DNA of 18,070 bases, taken from assembly GCA_002408185.1 (NCBI GenBank), contig DHQV01000103.1, positions 1 through 18,070 on the forward strand, written 5' to 3'. Below are positions 7,460 through 15,607 of this stretch, in pieces. The notes under the pieces were generated by a model. The model did not search any database. It saw only the letters and a list, made by a program, of their open reading frames with translations, and was not told the origin of the DNA. A program made the position numbers and the translations under genes. Each line of letters begins with the position of its first letter. The stretch's first letter is position 1. This DNA comes from Deltaproteobacteria bacterium UBA5329 (lineage in GTDB: Bacteria; Desulfobacterota; Syntrophorhabdia; Syntrophorhabdales; Syntrophorhabdaceae).

Positions 7460-9853
7460 TTAACCTTTTTTTACCGTCACTGCGATGTGTTTGGCATATC
7501 CATCGGTCAGATTTAAAATGTCCTGCCTGTTCTTCAACATTCTATATTCAAGCACGCCCTTCTTCAGATCTTCCTTGATCATTACAGGGTACTGTACTTT
7601 TCCATGGTCGGATTCAATAATTACCTGGCCGCCTTCCGTGATCCCCAATACGTCGGCGTCTTCCCGGGAGATGAACAGCTTGTCACCGACGATCAGAGGG
7701 TTCTGGAGGTACACCATTTTCGAGTAAATGCCCTTTCCCGCCAGGTGATGGTGGAAGAAGACGTTCTTCAGGACAAGGGTGAAAGGTTTCTGGGGGTTGC
7801 CGGCCGCTGCCTTGACCGGTACGGCCTTTGCCGAGCCATTCGTCGGCATCAGGCTTGCCTTACCAAGCTCGTCGGTCACGATGAATTCCTTGCTGCATAC
7901 GACCGACGATGCCTCGGACTCATCCTTGTAGAGCCCGCCGCCGAGCCGGTCGAGAAGCATTCTCAGGAAATCGAACCCAGGCGATGCATTGCCTTCGGCC
8001 CGTGCAACCTTGCGCACATACCCGTCCTCGGCAATGTAGCTGCCCTCTTTCTGGGCGAAACTGCCGGTCGGGACTACAACGTGGGCATATGCCGACGTGC
8101 CGGTTTCGAACATATCACACACAGCCAGGAATGGCTTGCTCTTCAGGGCCTGTTCGACACCCTTTCCCGCGAGATAATGGAAGAGATCATCTTCGTAAAT
8201 GAAAAGGCCGTCCGCCTTGCTCAATACATCTGACGGGGATGTGACGTCAGGAAGGAATGACAGGGTACCGACGGCATTGGACTGGAGGGCGGTCGGCATC
8301 ACCGCGCCTGTCTTCTGAATGCCCTTTACGATACATAGATTCAGGAGGGTCTCCATGCTCTCGGTATTGCTGCTTATGCCCGTCCCGAATATGACCGCGA
8401 CGGCCGAGGCGTCGACAAGGAGCTTGTAGAACCTGTCAACGCTCTTTTCATCCGCGCCGCTTGCCGCTGCCGCATCCGCTTTGCTTCCCGACAGGCCCTC
8501 GATACTGCCAGCCTCGGGATCATTTTTCTTATCGGTGATCAGCTGGGCGGCGATGCCGTTGAAGAATGCCGCATCAGAGCCCGGTGCGACCTTTACCCAT
8601 GCATCGCTTACGCGTGTGAGGGAAATTGGCGACGGATCGATGACAGCCACTTTCGCGCCGGTATTTTTCATCGCTTCACGGACCTTGTTGGCAAGAAGGT
8701 GGTTGTTCCCGAGAAGGTCCGCACCCGCAACGATGATGAGATCGCATTTGTTCAGTGTTTCGTACTCATAAGGATACGGGATACCCATCCGGCGCATCGT
8801 TTCAAGCACCCTGCCCGTATGGTAATATCCGGCCGTACCTAAGATGGCCTTCGAAAAGATCTTTGCGATCTGTGTCATCATATAGGCTTCCTCGTTGGTT
8901 GCCCGGGAAGATACGATAAAACCGATCGTTTTGCCTTCTTTATCAAGTTTGATCAACGCTGACGCTGTTGCCTCGACGGCCTCGGGGAGTGTCGCCACCA
9001 CGGCATCCGCTCCCTGCTTGATTGTCGGTGCGGCAAGCTGCGCTTCGTTATTTGCGAAATCATACCCGAAACGGCCCATCACGCAAAGCGAACCCTTGTT
9101 CGGAAAAAGGGACGGGTTCGTAACGACTTTTGTGATAAACCTGTTTTCAAAAACATCGAGGTCGATCGAACACCCGAAACCGCAGTGCGGGCAGGTCGTT
9201 GTCTGACGCTTCGTCTGCCACTTCCTGCTTTTCTGGGGGCTTTCCTGTTCGGTAAGGGCGCCCACGGGACACATGAAGAGGCATTCCCCGCATGAGACGC
9301 AATCGTCGGGGACCGTCGGCTTCATTGCGGCCTCTATCCCGGTCCCGGTGAGTTCCAGAACTTTCCGACCCGAGACTTCGCGGCATGCGTGAACACAGCG
9401 AAGGCACAGGACACATCTGTCCTCGGCATACCTGATCATTGCCGTGGCGTAAGGTTTTACCGTTTTCGGCTCTCTTTCCGCCTCGAGGTCGACACGTTCC
9501 AGCCTATGTTCGAAAACGAGGTCCTGAAGGCGGCACTCACCGGCGGAATCACAATGCGGGCATTCCAGCGGGTGATTGATGAGGAGGAACTTAAGATATT
9601 CCTGGCGCATCGCGAAGAGCTTGTCGGACTGGGTCGTCACCGATATGCCCTCGACAGCGGCGGTCGTGCACGATGCCATGGGTTTGTCGTACCCTTCGAT
9701 CTCAACGATGCACAGCCTGCAGGAGCCAATGGGAAGAAGGTTCTCGTGGTAGCACAGTGTCGGGATGTAGATGTTGTTCTCCCGTGCAGCTTCCAGTATT
9801 GTCTTGCCTTCCTCGGTCTTTATCTCGTTGCCGTCTATCTTGAAAGTTATCAT
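7460..9853 (-). CDS. nuoG: Complex I subunit G, multi-cluster iron-sulfur protein (SfrA/FDH-like)
   Basis: I choose the ATG at 9853 (797 aa). It has AAGGG about 8 nt upstream and begins MITFKIDG; an in-frame TTG 21 nt further up would overlap the previous gene and lacks support. Cluster motifs, numbered from this ATG: [2Fe-2S] N1b C34, C45, C48, C62; His-ligated N5 H94, C98, C101, C107; C147, C150, C153, C157; C185, C188, C191, C195; and an N7-type set C221, C224, C228, C257. Then follows a molybdopterin-oxidoreductase fold to about residue 680 and a MopB C-terminal domain. The catalytic Cys/Sec position of formate dehydrogenases reads AGYYHTGR instead of a Cys-containing motif, so the fold is structural, not catalytic. 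It should conduct electrons from the adjacent GltD-fused input subunit to NuoI. It is close in style to the SfrA subunit of NADPH oxidoreductases, a resemblance recalled rather than computed. Confidence 0.93.
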   Translation of the reverse strand: MITFKIDGNEIKTEEGKTILEAARENNIYIPTLCYHENLLPIGSCRLCIVEIEGYDKPMASCTTAAVEGISVTTQSDKLFAMRQEYLKFLLINHPLECPHCDSAGECRLQDLVFEHRLERVDLEAEREPKTVKPYATAMIRYAEDRCVLCLRCVHACREVSGRKVLELTGTGIEAAMKPTVPDDCVSCGECLFMCPVGALTEQESPQKSRKWQTKRQTTTCPHCGFGCSIDLDVFENRFITKVVTNPSLFPNKGSLCVMGRFGYDFANNEAQLAAPTIKQGADAVVATLPEAVEATASALIKLDKEGKTIGFIVSSRATNEEAYMMTQIAKIFSKAILGTAGYYHTGRVLETMRRMGIPYPYEYETLNKCDLIIVAGADLLGNNHLLANKVREAMKNTGAKVAVIDPSPISLTRVSDAWVKVAPGSDAAFFNGIAAQLITDKKNDPEAGSIEGLSGSKADAAAASGADEKSVDRFYKLLVDASAVAVIFGTGISSNTESMETLLNLCIVKGIQKTGAVMPTALQSNAVGTLSFLPDVTSPSDVLSKADGLFIYEDDLFHYLAGKGVEQALKSKPFLAVCDMFETGTSAYAHVVVPTGSFAQKEGSYIAEDGYVRKVARAEGNASPGFDFLRMLLDRLGGGLYKDESEASSVVCSKEFIVTDELGKASLMPTNGSAKAVPVKAAAGNPQKPFTLVLKNVFFHHHLAGKGIYSKMVYLQNPLIVGDKLFISREDADVLGITEGGQVIIESDHGKVQYPVMIKEDLKKGVLEYRMLKNRQDILNLTDGYAKHIAVTVKKG

Positions 9854-9866
9854 TCTTGTTCCCTTT

Positions 9867-11816
9867 TCAGCCAACTGCGATCATGCCAATTCGATAACAG
9901 CGAAGACACCGCGATGCCTCCGTGATCGCCTCATCGGTCCGGAACCCTTCCTCGAACTCTTCGAACGTCCATTTCCTGACCTCGGGAGCCATCGGCCGGA
10001 GCAGCATCCTCGGGTGGTCGCCCAAGAAGCCGACGTTTTCGTCCTTGTCGTACACCTTGAACTGACCGAAAAACTTCACGTATTTCTCGCTTTCCCTAGC
10101 CTTTGGTTTCTCGCCTCTCAAGTATTCATCGATCTTCCAGGCCGCGCGCTTGCCATTGCCGCAGGCACGAACGAGGACATCGGGACCCGTTTCGCAGTCG
10201 CCGGCCGAGAATATGCCGGGGATGTTCGTCTCGAATGTCTCCCGATCGACCTGAAAGGTGTTCCACTTCGTTATCGCGAACTCTTCCCTGTTTTCCAAGA
10301 ACGACCAGTCGATCGCCTGACCGATCGCCGGTATCAGGATATCGGTTTCGATCACGAATTCGGAGTTCGGGACAGGGACCGGTCTTCTGCGGCCGCTGGC
10401 GTCCGGTTCGCCGAGTTCCATCCGAATACACTCGACGCCGACGACCTTGCCGTCCTTTTCCAGGATGCGCGACGGATTGCACAGGTAGTGGAACTCGACG
10501 CCTTCTTCCTCCGCCTCGTGGATCTCGACGGGGTCCGCTGGCATTTCCTTCTTCGTCCTTCTATATACGAGGTGAACGTCGGGCTTGCCGATGCGGAACG
10601 ATGAACGGACACAGTCCATTGCAACGTTGCCGCCACCGACAACGACGACCTTTTTGCCCTCGGGATACGGATCTTTTCCGTTATTTATGTCGAGTAAATA
10701 TTTCACACCGGGGATAAAACCACGATAGCCGGCATCTTCGCCATTAACACCCATAGGCTGCGATGTATGGGCACCGACCCCGATAAAAACCGCGTCGAAT
10801 TCCTTGCGTATCTGATCAAGGGTGATGTCCTTGCCCAGTTCGACACCGTACTTTATGGTAGCGCCAAAGGATTCGACGAACTTGCCCTCACCTTCAAGGA
10901 CCACCCTTGGCAGTCGGTAGTCAGGGATGCCCACCGCGGCCATTCCGCCCGGTTCGCCCAGTTTCTCGAATACCGTTACGGGATATCCCATCTGGGCGAT
11001 GTAGTATGCACAGGAAAGTCCGGCAGGGCCGGCGCCGATAACGGCAACCTTTTTCGATTTGTCTATATTCGGCGCGATATCGCGCTTGACACTCTTATCA
11101 ACTTCCCAGTCCGCCACAAATCTCTTGAGGCTCTTTATCGAGATGGACTCATCGATGTTTGCGCGCCGGCAGTTCGACTCACAGGGCCTCACGCAGACCC
11201 TTCCGAGGGTGCCTGCCATGCAGGTGTTCTCCCGGATCTTTTTGAGCGATTCCGTGAACCTCCCCTCGCTTATCGCCTCGACGTATGCCGGGATATCTAG
11301 TTGGGTCGGACAAACGCTCATGCACGGGGCAGTCACAGATATCCTATAATCGCCGGATTTCGCCTTGCGCCCTTCCGCTATCGACCGGTCAAACTCCGGG
11401 CCGAAGAAATCCAGGGCCTGAAGGAGTGGCACAAAGCCGGTCTGCCCGATCTGGCATTTCGACCCGTCCTTGATCTCGGCGGCGATAGTGCGAATTTTGT
11501 CGAGGTTTTCCTTCTTGCCTTTACCGTCGGCAATCGTCTGCAGCGTTCCCAAGATGACCTTGCTTCCGATCCTGCACGGTATGCACCGGCCGCAGGATTC
11601 CTTCTGGACGGCTTCGGCGTATTTCACGGACATATCGATTATGTCCACGTTCTCATCACAGAGGATGATGCCGTCCCAACCCATGAACGCCTTTACGGAA
11701 AGACCATTCTCAAACTCTCCGGGGAGCTTGACCTTCGGGGCTTCGAAAGACTCGCGGGCCTTGCCCCTGTTGTCTATTATCTCACCCTGCCAGGAACTAA
11801 AGATCACGTCAGCCAT
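9867..11816 (-). CDS. NuoF N3-domain fused to GltD-type FAD/NAD(P)H oxidoreductase (SfrB-like input subunit)
   Basis: This 649-aa protein occupies the nuoF place between nuoD and nuoG. Start: ATG at 11816 with TAAGG just upstream; an in-frame TTG two codons earlier is less likely. Residues 1-50 match nothing I recognise. Residues 50-145 are the NuoF C-terminal domain with N3 ligands C75, C78, C81 (ESCGRCIPCRIG) and C121 (SKCQIGQT). The FMN/NADH-binding GRGGAGFPTG region and SLBB part of NuoF are absent. Residues 160-220 resemble the GltD/DPD iron-sulfur region (C165, C169, C199, C208, C212, C216). Residues 259-268 (VIGAGPAGLS) bind FAD and 390-402 (VVVVGGGNVAMDC) bind the nicotinamide nucleotide; VYRRTKKEMPA (417-427) resembles the NADPH 2'-phosphate site. 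The GxFSAGD FAD motif is near 534-540, and a C637LRC640 pair ends the protein. It most likely replaces NuoE plus NuoF as electron input of this complex I. SfrB is the closest family I know. Confidence 0.9.
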   Translation of the reverse strand: MADVIFSSWQGEIIDNRGKARESFEAPKVKLPGEFENGLSVKAFMGWDGIILCDENVDIIDMSVKYAEAVQKESCGRCIPCRIGSKVILGTLQTIADGKGKKENLDKIRTIAAEIKDGSKCQIGQTGFVPLLQALDFFGPEFDRSIAEGRKAKSGDYRISVTAPCMSVCPTQLDIPAYVEAISEGRFTESLKKIRENTCMAGTLGRVCVRPCESNCRRANIDESISIKSLKRFVADWEVDKSVKRDIAPNIDKSKKVAVIGAGPAGLSCAYYIAQMGYPVTVFEKLGEPGGMAAVGIPDYRLPRVVLEGEGKFVESFGATIKYGVELGKDITLDQIRKEFDAVFIGVGAHTSQPMGVNGEDAGYRGFIPGVKYLLDINNGKDPYPEGKKVVVVGGGNVAMDCVRSSFRIGKPDVHLVYRRTKKEMPADPVEIHEAEEEGVEFHYLCNPSRILEKDGKVVGVECIRMELGEPDASGRRRPVPVPNSEFVIETDILIPAIGQAIDWSFLENREEFAITKWNTFQVDRETFETNIPGIFSAGDCETGPDVLVRACGNGKRAAWKIDEYLRGEKPKARESEKYVKFFGQFKVYDKDENVGFLGDHPRMLLRPMAPEVRKWTFEEFEEGFRTDEAITEASRCLRCYRIGMIAVG

Positions 11817-11824
11817 AATCAACC

Positions 11825-12997
11825 TTATTTATCTATTTCGCCGAGAACTATGTCGATGCTTCCTATCGCTGCGACAACATCGGCGACCAGCGATCCTTCG
11901 ATCATCTTCGATACCGAGCCAAGGTTCAGGAATGAAGGCGGGCGGATCCTGACGCGGTAAGGTTTCTCCGTACCGTCGCTCACGATGTAGAACCCTAGTT
12001 CACCCTTCGACGACTCGATCGAGGCATAGGCCTCGCCCTTAGGCGGCCTGAAGCCATCCGTCATCAATTTGAAATGGCGGATAAGCGCCGCCATGTCATG
12101 TGCCACGTCTTCCTTTTCCGGAGGCACATATTGAGGTGCATCCGCGTTGATCGGGCCTTCGGGAAGTTTTTCGATAGCCTGCTGAACTATCCTTACCGAC
12201 TGCCTCATCTCTTTAAGCCTGACAACGTACCTGTCGTATACATCACCATTCGTGCCAAGGGGTATCTCAAAATCGAAGTCTTCATAGCTGGAATACGGAT
12301 ATGCCTTGCGGACATCGTAATAGACGCCTGATGCGCGGAGCACCGGCCCTGTCACTCCGTATGTGATGGCATCGTCTGCGCTTAACGGGCATATGCCTTT
12401 CAGACGGCCTTTCCATATGACGTTCTCTGTGAGCAGTGTCTCATACTCATCGATCCTCCGCGGGAGATCATCGATAAACACCTTGGCTTCCTTGAGGAAG
12501 CCTTCGGGCAACTCTTCCCGCAAGCCGCCGAATCGTATATAATCGGGCATCAGTCGTGCGCCCGCAACAGTCTCCAGAATTTTGAGGCAGTTTTCCCTTT
12601 CACGGAACCCGTAGAAAAGGACCGTCATGGCGCCCATATCGAGGGCGTGGGTCGATATCCAGAGGAGGTGCGCCGCAATCCGCTGCAATTCGCTCAGCAT
12701 TACCCGGATGTACTGGGCCCGTTTCGGGATCTCGACGCCGATCAGTTTCTCGACAGCGAGGACATAGGCGAGGTTGTTGGACATGCCGCTCGTATAATCG
12801 AGTCTGTCGGTCAGCGGCTGGCCCTGCCAGTACGTCCTGTTCTCGAAGATCTTTTCTATTCCGCGATGTAGGTACCCGATATGAGGGGTACTCGAAACAA
12901 TCGTTTCACCGTCGAGTTCAAGAACTACCCTCAGAACCCCGTGCGTGGCGGGATGCTGAGGCCCCATATTGATCGTCATGTACTTTGTATCAGCCAT
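11825..12997 (-). CDS. nuoD: Complex I subunit D (49-kDa, quinone-site subunit)
   Basis: This 390-aa soluble subunit, related to [NiFe]-hydrogenase large subunits, forms the quinone pocket together with NuoB. The two quinone-contacting residues are conserved with exact spacing: H19 in GPQHPATHG and Y68 in DRLDYTSGM are 49 residues apart, as are His38 and Tyr87 of the Thermus homologue. Hydrogenase-type metal-binding cysteines are absent, as expected. The C-terminus keeps PYRVRIRPPSFLNL and a conserved end near DIVLGEIDK. The ATG follows the nuoC stop with no gap (TAAATG). The next gene begins 8 nt after its stop, leaving no space for a nuoE between them. Confidence 0.97.
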   Translation of the reverse strand: MADTKYMTINMGPQHPATHGVLRVVLELDGETIVSSTPHIGYLHRGIEKIFENRTYWQGQPLTDRLDYTSGMSNNLAYVLAVEKLIGVEIPKRAQYIRVMLSELQRIAAHLLWISTHALDMGAMTVLFYGFRERENCLKILETVAGARLMPDYIRFGGLREELPEGFLKEAKVFIDDLPRRIDEYETLLTENVIWKGRLKGICPLSADDAITYGVTGPVLRASGVYYDVRKAYPYSSYEDFDFEIPLGTNGDVYDRYVVRLKEMRQSVRIVQQAIEKLPEGPINADAPQYVPPEKEDVAHDMAALIRHFKLMTDGFRPPKGEAYASIESSKGELGFYIVSDGTEKPYRVRIRPPSFLNLGSVSKMIEGSLVADVVAAIGSIDIVLGEIDK

Positions 12998-13489
12998 TTA
13001 TGCCTTCTCCAGATCCACCACGAAACGCTTATCAAAATCCTTGCCTTCGAGGGGAAACTCCTTACGCAGGGGATAGCCCTCGAAATCATCAGGGTTGTAT
13101 ATCCTGCGCAGATCAGGATGGTTAGCGAACGGCAGGCCGTACATGTCGTAGATTTCTCTTTCGAGAAAATTGGCCGCCGGCCACAGGTCGCTGACCGTCT
13201 CTATGCCTTCATCGCCACACCTGGTCTTCACCACGATCCGCGCGTTGGTCTTCTGTGAACGGAGAATGTACACGATCTCGAATCTCGGCTCCTCGCCGTT
13301 ATAATCGATTGCAAACATGTCGACGAGCATATTGAAACCGAGGTCACGATCATATCTGCAATGATCGAGTGTTTCGCGGATATTGTTCTTGTCGACCATC
13401 GCACTCGGCTCGCCGGGAGGGGTCGGTACGATCTCGATCCCGTCTGCCTTACCAGATAGTATTTCTAGGTATTCAGTATTGTCACTCAT
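12998..13489 (-). CDS. nuoC: Complex I subunit C (30-kDa subunit)
   Basis: This 163-aa soluble subunit packs against NuoD in the connecting module. The start is the ATG at 13489, in a 4-nt ATGA overlap with the nuoB stop; the upstream in-frame extension lies in nuoB and is not credible. The 30-kDa signature is clear near the C-terminus: FLEREIYDMYGLPFANHPDL, followed by RRIYNPDDFEGYPLRKEFPL. NuoC and NuoD are separate here, unlike the fused NuoCD of enterobacteria. Length fits stand-alone NuoC proteins of anaerobic bacteria. Confidence 0.96.
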   Translation of the reverse strand: MSDNTEYLEILSGKADGIEIVPTPPGEPSAMVDKNNIRETLDHCRYDRDLGFNMLVDMFAIDYNGEEPRFEIVYILRSQKTNARIVVKTRCGDEGIETVSDLWPAANFLEREIYDMYGLPFANHPDLRRIYNPDDFEGYPLRKEFPLEGKDFDKRFVVDLEKA

Positions 13490-13980
13490 GCGCTCTTCCC
13501 GGGCAATGATATCAGAGGTCTGTCTTTGATTGTTTCTTTCTGTATCTTCTTCTGAAGCTCCATGATTCCCTTCAGCAATGCCTCCGGCCGCGGAGGGCAT
13601 CCGGGGATGTATACATCAACGGGGATTATCTGATCGACCCCTTGTACAACGCTGTATGATCTGAAGATACCGCCCGACGATGCGCAGGCCCCGTATGCGA
13701 TGACCCATTTCGGGTTCGGCATCTGTTCGTATATCCTGCGTACGATGGGGGCCATTTTCTTTGTCAGCGTTCCTGCCACGATCATGAGGTCTGACTGCCT
13801 CGGCGACGGGCGAAAAACCTCGGCGCCAAAACGGGCAATATCATATTCCGCAGAGCTCGCTACCATCATTTCGAGGGCGCAGCAGGCAAGGCCGAAAGTG
13901 ACAGGGAAAAGAGAATTCTTTCGGGACCAGTTTATGAGCCAGTCAACGGTCGATACCAGTACGTTATTTTCTACTCCCAT
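13486..13980 (-). CDS. nuoB: Complex I subunit B (N2 cluster subunit)
   Basis: This 164-aa subunit carries N2, the last iron-sulfur cluster before quinone. The four ligands are present as C33 and C34 (GLACCALEMM), C99 (GACASSGG) and C128 (IPGCPPRPE). Their spacing of 65 and 29 residues after C34 equals that in E. coli NuoB. The segment YDIARFGAEVFRPSPRQSDL is also a strong family signature. I take the ATG at 13980, which overlaps the end of nuoA by 10 nt and has AAGGTG upstream; the longer open frame upstream runs antiphase through nuoA. It ends in an ATGA overlap with nuoC. Confidence 0.97.
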   Translation of the reverse strand: MGVENNVLVSTVDWLINWSRKNSLFPVTFGLACCALEMMVASSAEYDIARFGAEVFRPSPRQSDLMIVAGTLTKKMAPIVRRIYEQMPNPKWVIAYGACASSGGIFRSYSVVQGVDQIIPVDVYIPGCPPRPEALLKGIMELQKKIQKETIKDRPLISLPGKSA

Positions 13981-14324
13981 TCCAATGCACCTTTTTTCCA
14001 AATATAGATATATCCTATGAAAAGAATAAACACAAAGATGAGCATCTCTATGAATCCGAAGAGCCCCAGTCTCCGGCTGACCACTGCCCACGGGTACAGG
14101 AAGATAATTTCGATGTCGAAAACGAGAAAAAGCATGGCAACGATGTAATACCGGATGGTCATTCTCCTGCGGGTGGGACCGGTTGTTGTCATACCGCATT
14201 CATAGGGGGCAAGTTTTGTTTTGCTTTTCGTCCTGTGTCCGAGAACATGTGAAAAGCCGATTATGGCGGCTGCGATGATCCCGGCAAGGCAAAACATGAC
14301 AAAGATCGCTACGTACTCGAGCAT
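13971..14324 (-). CDS. nuoA: Complex I subunit A (membrane subunit)
   Basis: This 117-aa protein has three predicted membrane helices and is the first gene of the operon. Family motifs are KLAPYECGM in the loop after helix 1, whose cysteine is the conformation-sensitive residue known from ND3, and FLVFDIEIIFLYPWAV in helix 2. The ATG has a good ribosome-binding site (AAGAGGA, 8 nt spacing). It ends within nuoB (10-nt overlap). The gap of 233 nt in front of it contains the presumed operon promoter. Confidence 0.97.
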   Translation of the reverse strand: MLEYVAIFVMFCLAGIIAAAIIGFSHVLGHRTKSKTKLAPYECGMTTTGPTRRRMTIRYYIVAMLFLVFDIEIIFLYPWAVVSRRLGLFGFIEMLIFVFILFIGYIYIWKKGALEWE

Positions 14325-14419
14325 GTCTCAAATCCTCTTAGAAGTTGCTGCATAAAAATACAAACCGGCAGAAATGAAACTTTTCGGGCCACTTTGTTCA
14401 CAATTTCACAATGCCAAAC

Positions 14420-14447
14420 TTTATCTTAATTTCGACAGTTTTGTCAA
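14420..14447 (-). promoter_or_regulatory. Predicted sigma70-type promoter of the nuo operon
   Basis: In the 233-nt gap between the transglycosylase and nuoA, the minus strand carries a perfect -35 TTGACA (14442-14447), a 16-nt spacer and a -10 GATAAA (14420-14425, 4 of 6 matches to TATAAT). Initiation would fall near 14413, giving a leader of about 90 nt before nuoA. The gap 14325-14557 is AT-rich and otherwise shows no gene, and I see no clear operator palindrome or terminator for the upstream gene. Confidence 0.6.
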
Positions 14448-14557
14448 TCAGAAAAATCGGAATGTCTCTATTTTTCGATGTGAGAGCATACCGGGCTCAA
14501 AACTTGCCCCTTATGCGATAATATTTTAGATGAAATGACCCTAAAACATGGTGCAGT

Positions 14558-15607
14558 TCACTGGCACTGAATGAAATTGTAAGATCTCATTTTTTTTACG
14601 AAAGAGTCTTTCTTCTCCATCGGTACGTTCACCCTGTATACTCCCTTCGGAAGCTTGTATTTTCTTAAATGCAGATTGTTCATCCTGTACGTCCTGTAGG
14701 AAACATCCATGGCATTGGCCAATATGCACGAATCGAATTCGCGGTTCGATTCGACGATCACTTCCGATATCAATACCGGGCGATACATCTCTCTGTCATC
14801 GACATGCAACCCGTACCGGTCCCTGTTCGCAATGATCTCCTTGAGGGCAAGTATCCGGAAAATGTACCTTTCGGTCTCTTCAGGGAGGTACATATCGAAG
14901 AAATCACGCGTCATCTGGTTCTGGATAGCCTCGCGTATCCGTCCGGGACCGGCATTGTACGCAGCCATTGCCAGGAGCCAGTCGTTGAACTGGCCATTGA
15001 GCTTCTTGAGATGTATGAGGGCGGAGCGGGTCGCCTTTTTCATATTGAACCGCTCGTCGATGCAATCATTGACGGTAAGTCCCTCCATCTTGCCAGTCTC
15101 TTTCATGAACTGCCACATTCCACCCGCATTTGAACGGGAGACTGCCCGCGGGTTCAAATAGCTTTCCGTTACTGCGAGGTAGATGAGGTCGGAAGGCACC
15201 TCCGCACGCGCTATCTCGTCCGTTATCATCGGCAGGTACTTGTAGTAACGCTTGATCACTATCGTCAGGAGCCCCCTGTCCTCAAGGAGCTGGAAGAATT
15301 CACGCTCGAAGCGTTCCCGATTGTCACGCTGAAAAATAGGGATCTTCTTGTCGCACAGGACAAGATTGTCCGGCAGGGCGTCCAGATTGAAAAGGTCTGC
15401 CTGCCTCTGCAGACGCATCACATCCTTCTCCAGATCGCCTATCCTCTTATCGGCCGGTGTTGTATTCTTCTTTGAAGGGCTTTGTGCCTGAAGTTTAGTC
15501 GCCCCGGTAAGAGCTAGGGCCATAAAACAGCATGCTATCGCCAGAACAATAAAAAAGCGCCCCGGCTTTACCATGGCGGATAAAAACTTAAATCTCACGG
15601 GCTTCAT
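14558..15607 (-). CDS. MltD-like lytic transglycosylase (SLT domain)
   Basis: This 349-aa exported protein should cleave the MurNAc-GlcNAc bond of peptidoglycan, leaving 1,6-anhydro ends. Residues 13-41 form a signal peptide (basic start, hydrophobic core, possible cleavage after LQA); no convincing lipobox is seen. The SLT catalytic domain spans about 135-260: the catalytic glutamate is E148 in AVTESYLNP, followed by SNAGGMWQFM and AMAAYNAGPGRI, typical of the family 1/MltD branch. The C-terminal part (about 285-349) may be a small substrate or peptidoglycan-binding region, but I find no LysM repeat, unlike many MltD proteins. The start overlaps the upstream small gene by 4 nt (ATGA). A second in-frame ATG at 15574 is possible and would still leave a signal peptide. 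Confidence 0.92.
   Translation of the reverse strand: MKPVRFKFLSAMVKPGRFFIVLAIACCFMALALTGATKLQAQSPSKKNTTPADKRIGDLEKDVMRLQRQADLFNLDALPDNLVLCDKKIPIFQRDNRERFEREFFQLLEDRGLLTIVIKRYYKYLPMITDEIARAEVPSDLIYLAVTESYLNPRAVSRSNAGGMWQFMKETGKMEGLTVNDCIDERFNMKKATRSALIHLKKLNGQFNDWLLAMAAYNAGPGRIREAIQNQMTRDFFDMYLPEETERYIFRILALKEIIANRDRYGLHVDDREMYRPVLISEVIVESNREFDSCILANAMDVSYRTYRMNNLHLRKYKLPKGVYRVNVPMEKKDSFVKKMRSYNFIQCQ

Noticed and set aside
7460..9853. nuoG as an active formate dehydrogenase or other molybdoenzyme.
   Set aside because: The Cys/Sec position of the active site is not conserved, and the gene is embedded in a nuo operon between the input subunit and nuoH.
11817..11828. Possibility of a lost or frameshifted nuoE between nuoD and the fused subunit.
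   Set aside because: Only 8 nt separate the nuoD stop and the next start codon, and both proteins are complete, so there is no room for nuoE or a remnant.
9389..12331. Several long plus-strand open frames (up to about 280 codons) opposite nuoG, the fused input subunit and nuoD.
   Set aside because: They lie antisense to genes with clear catalytic and cluster motifs, have no ribosome-binding sites I could see, and their products are low-complexity and resemble no family.
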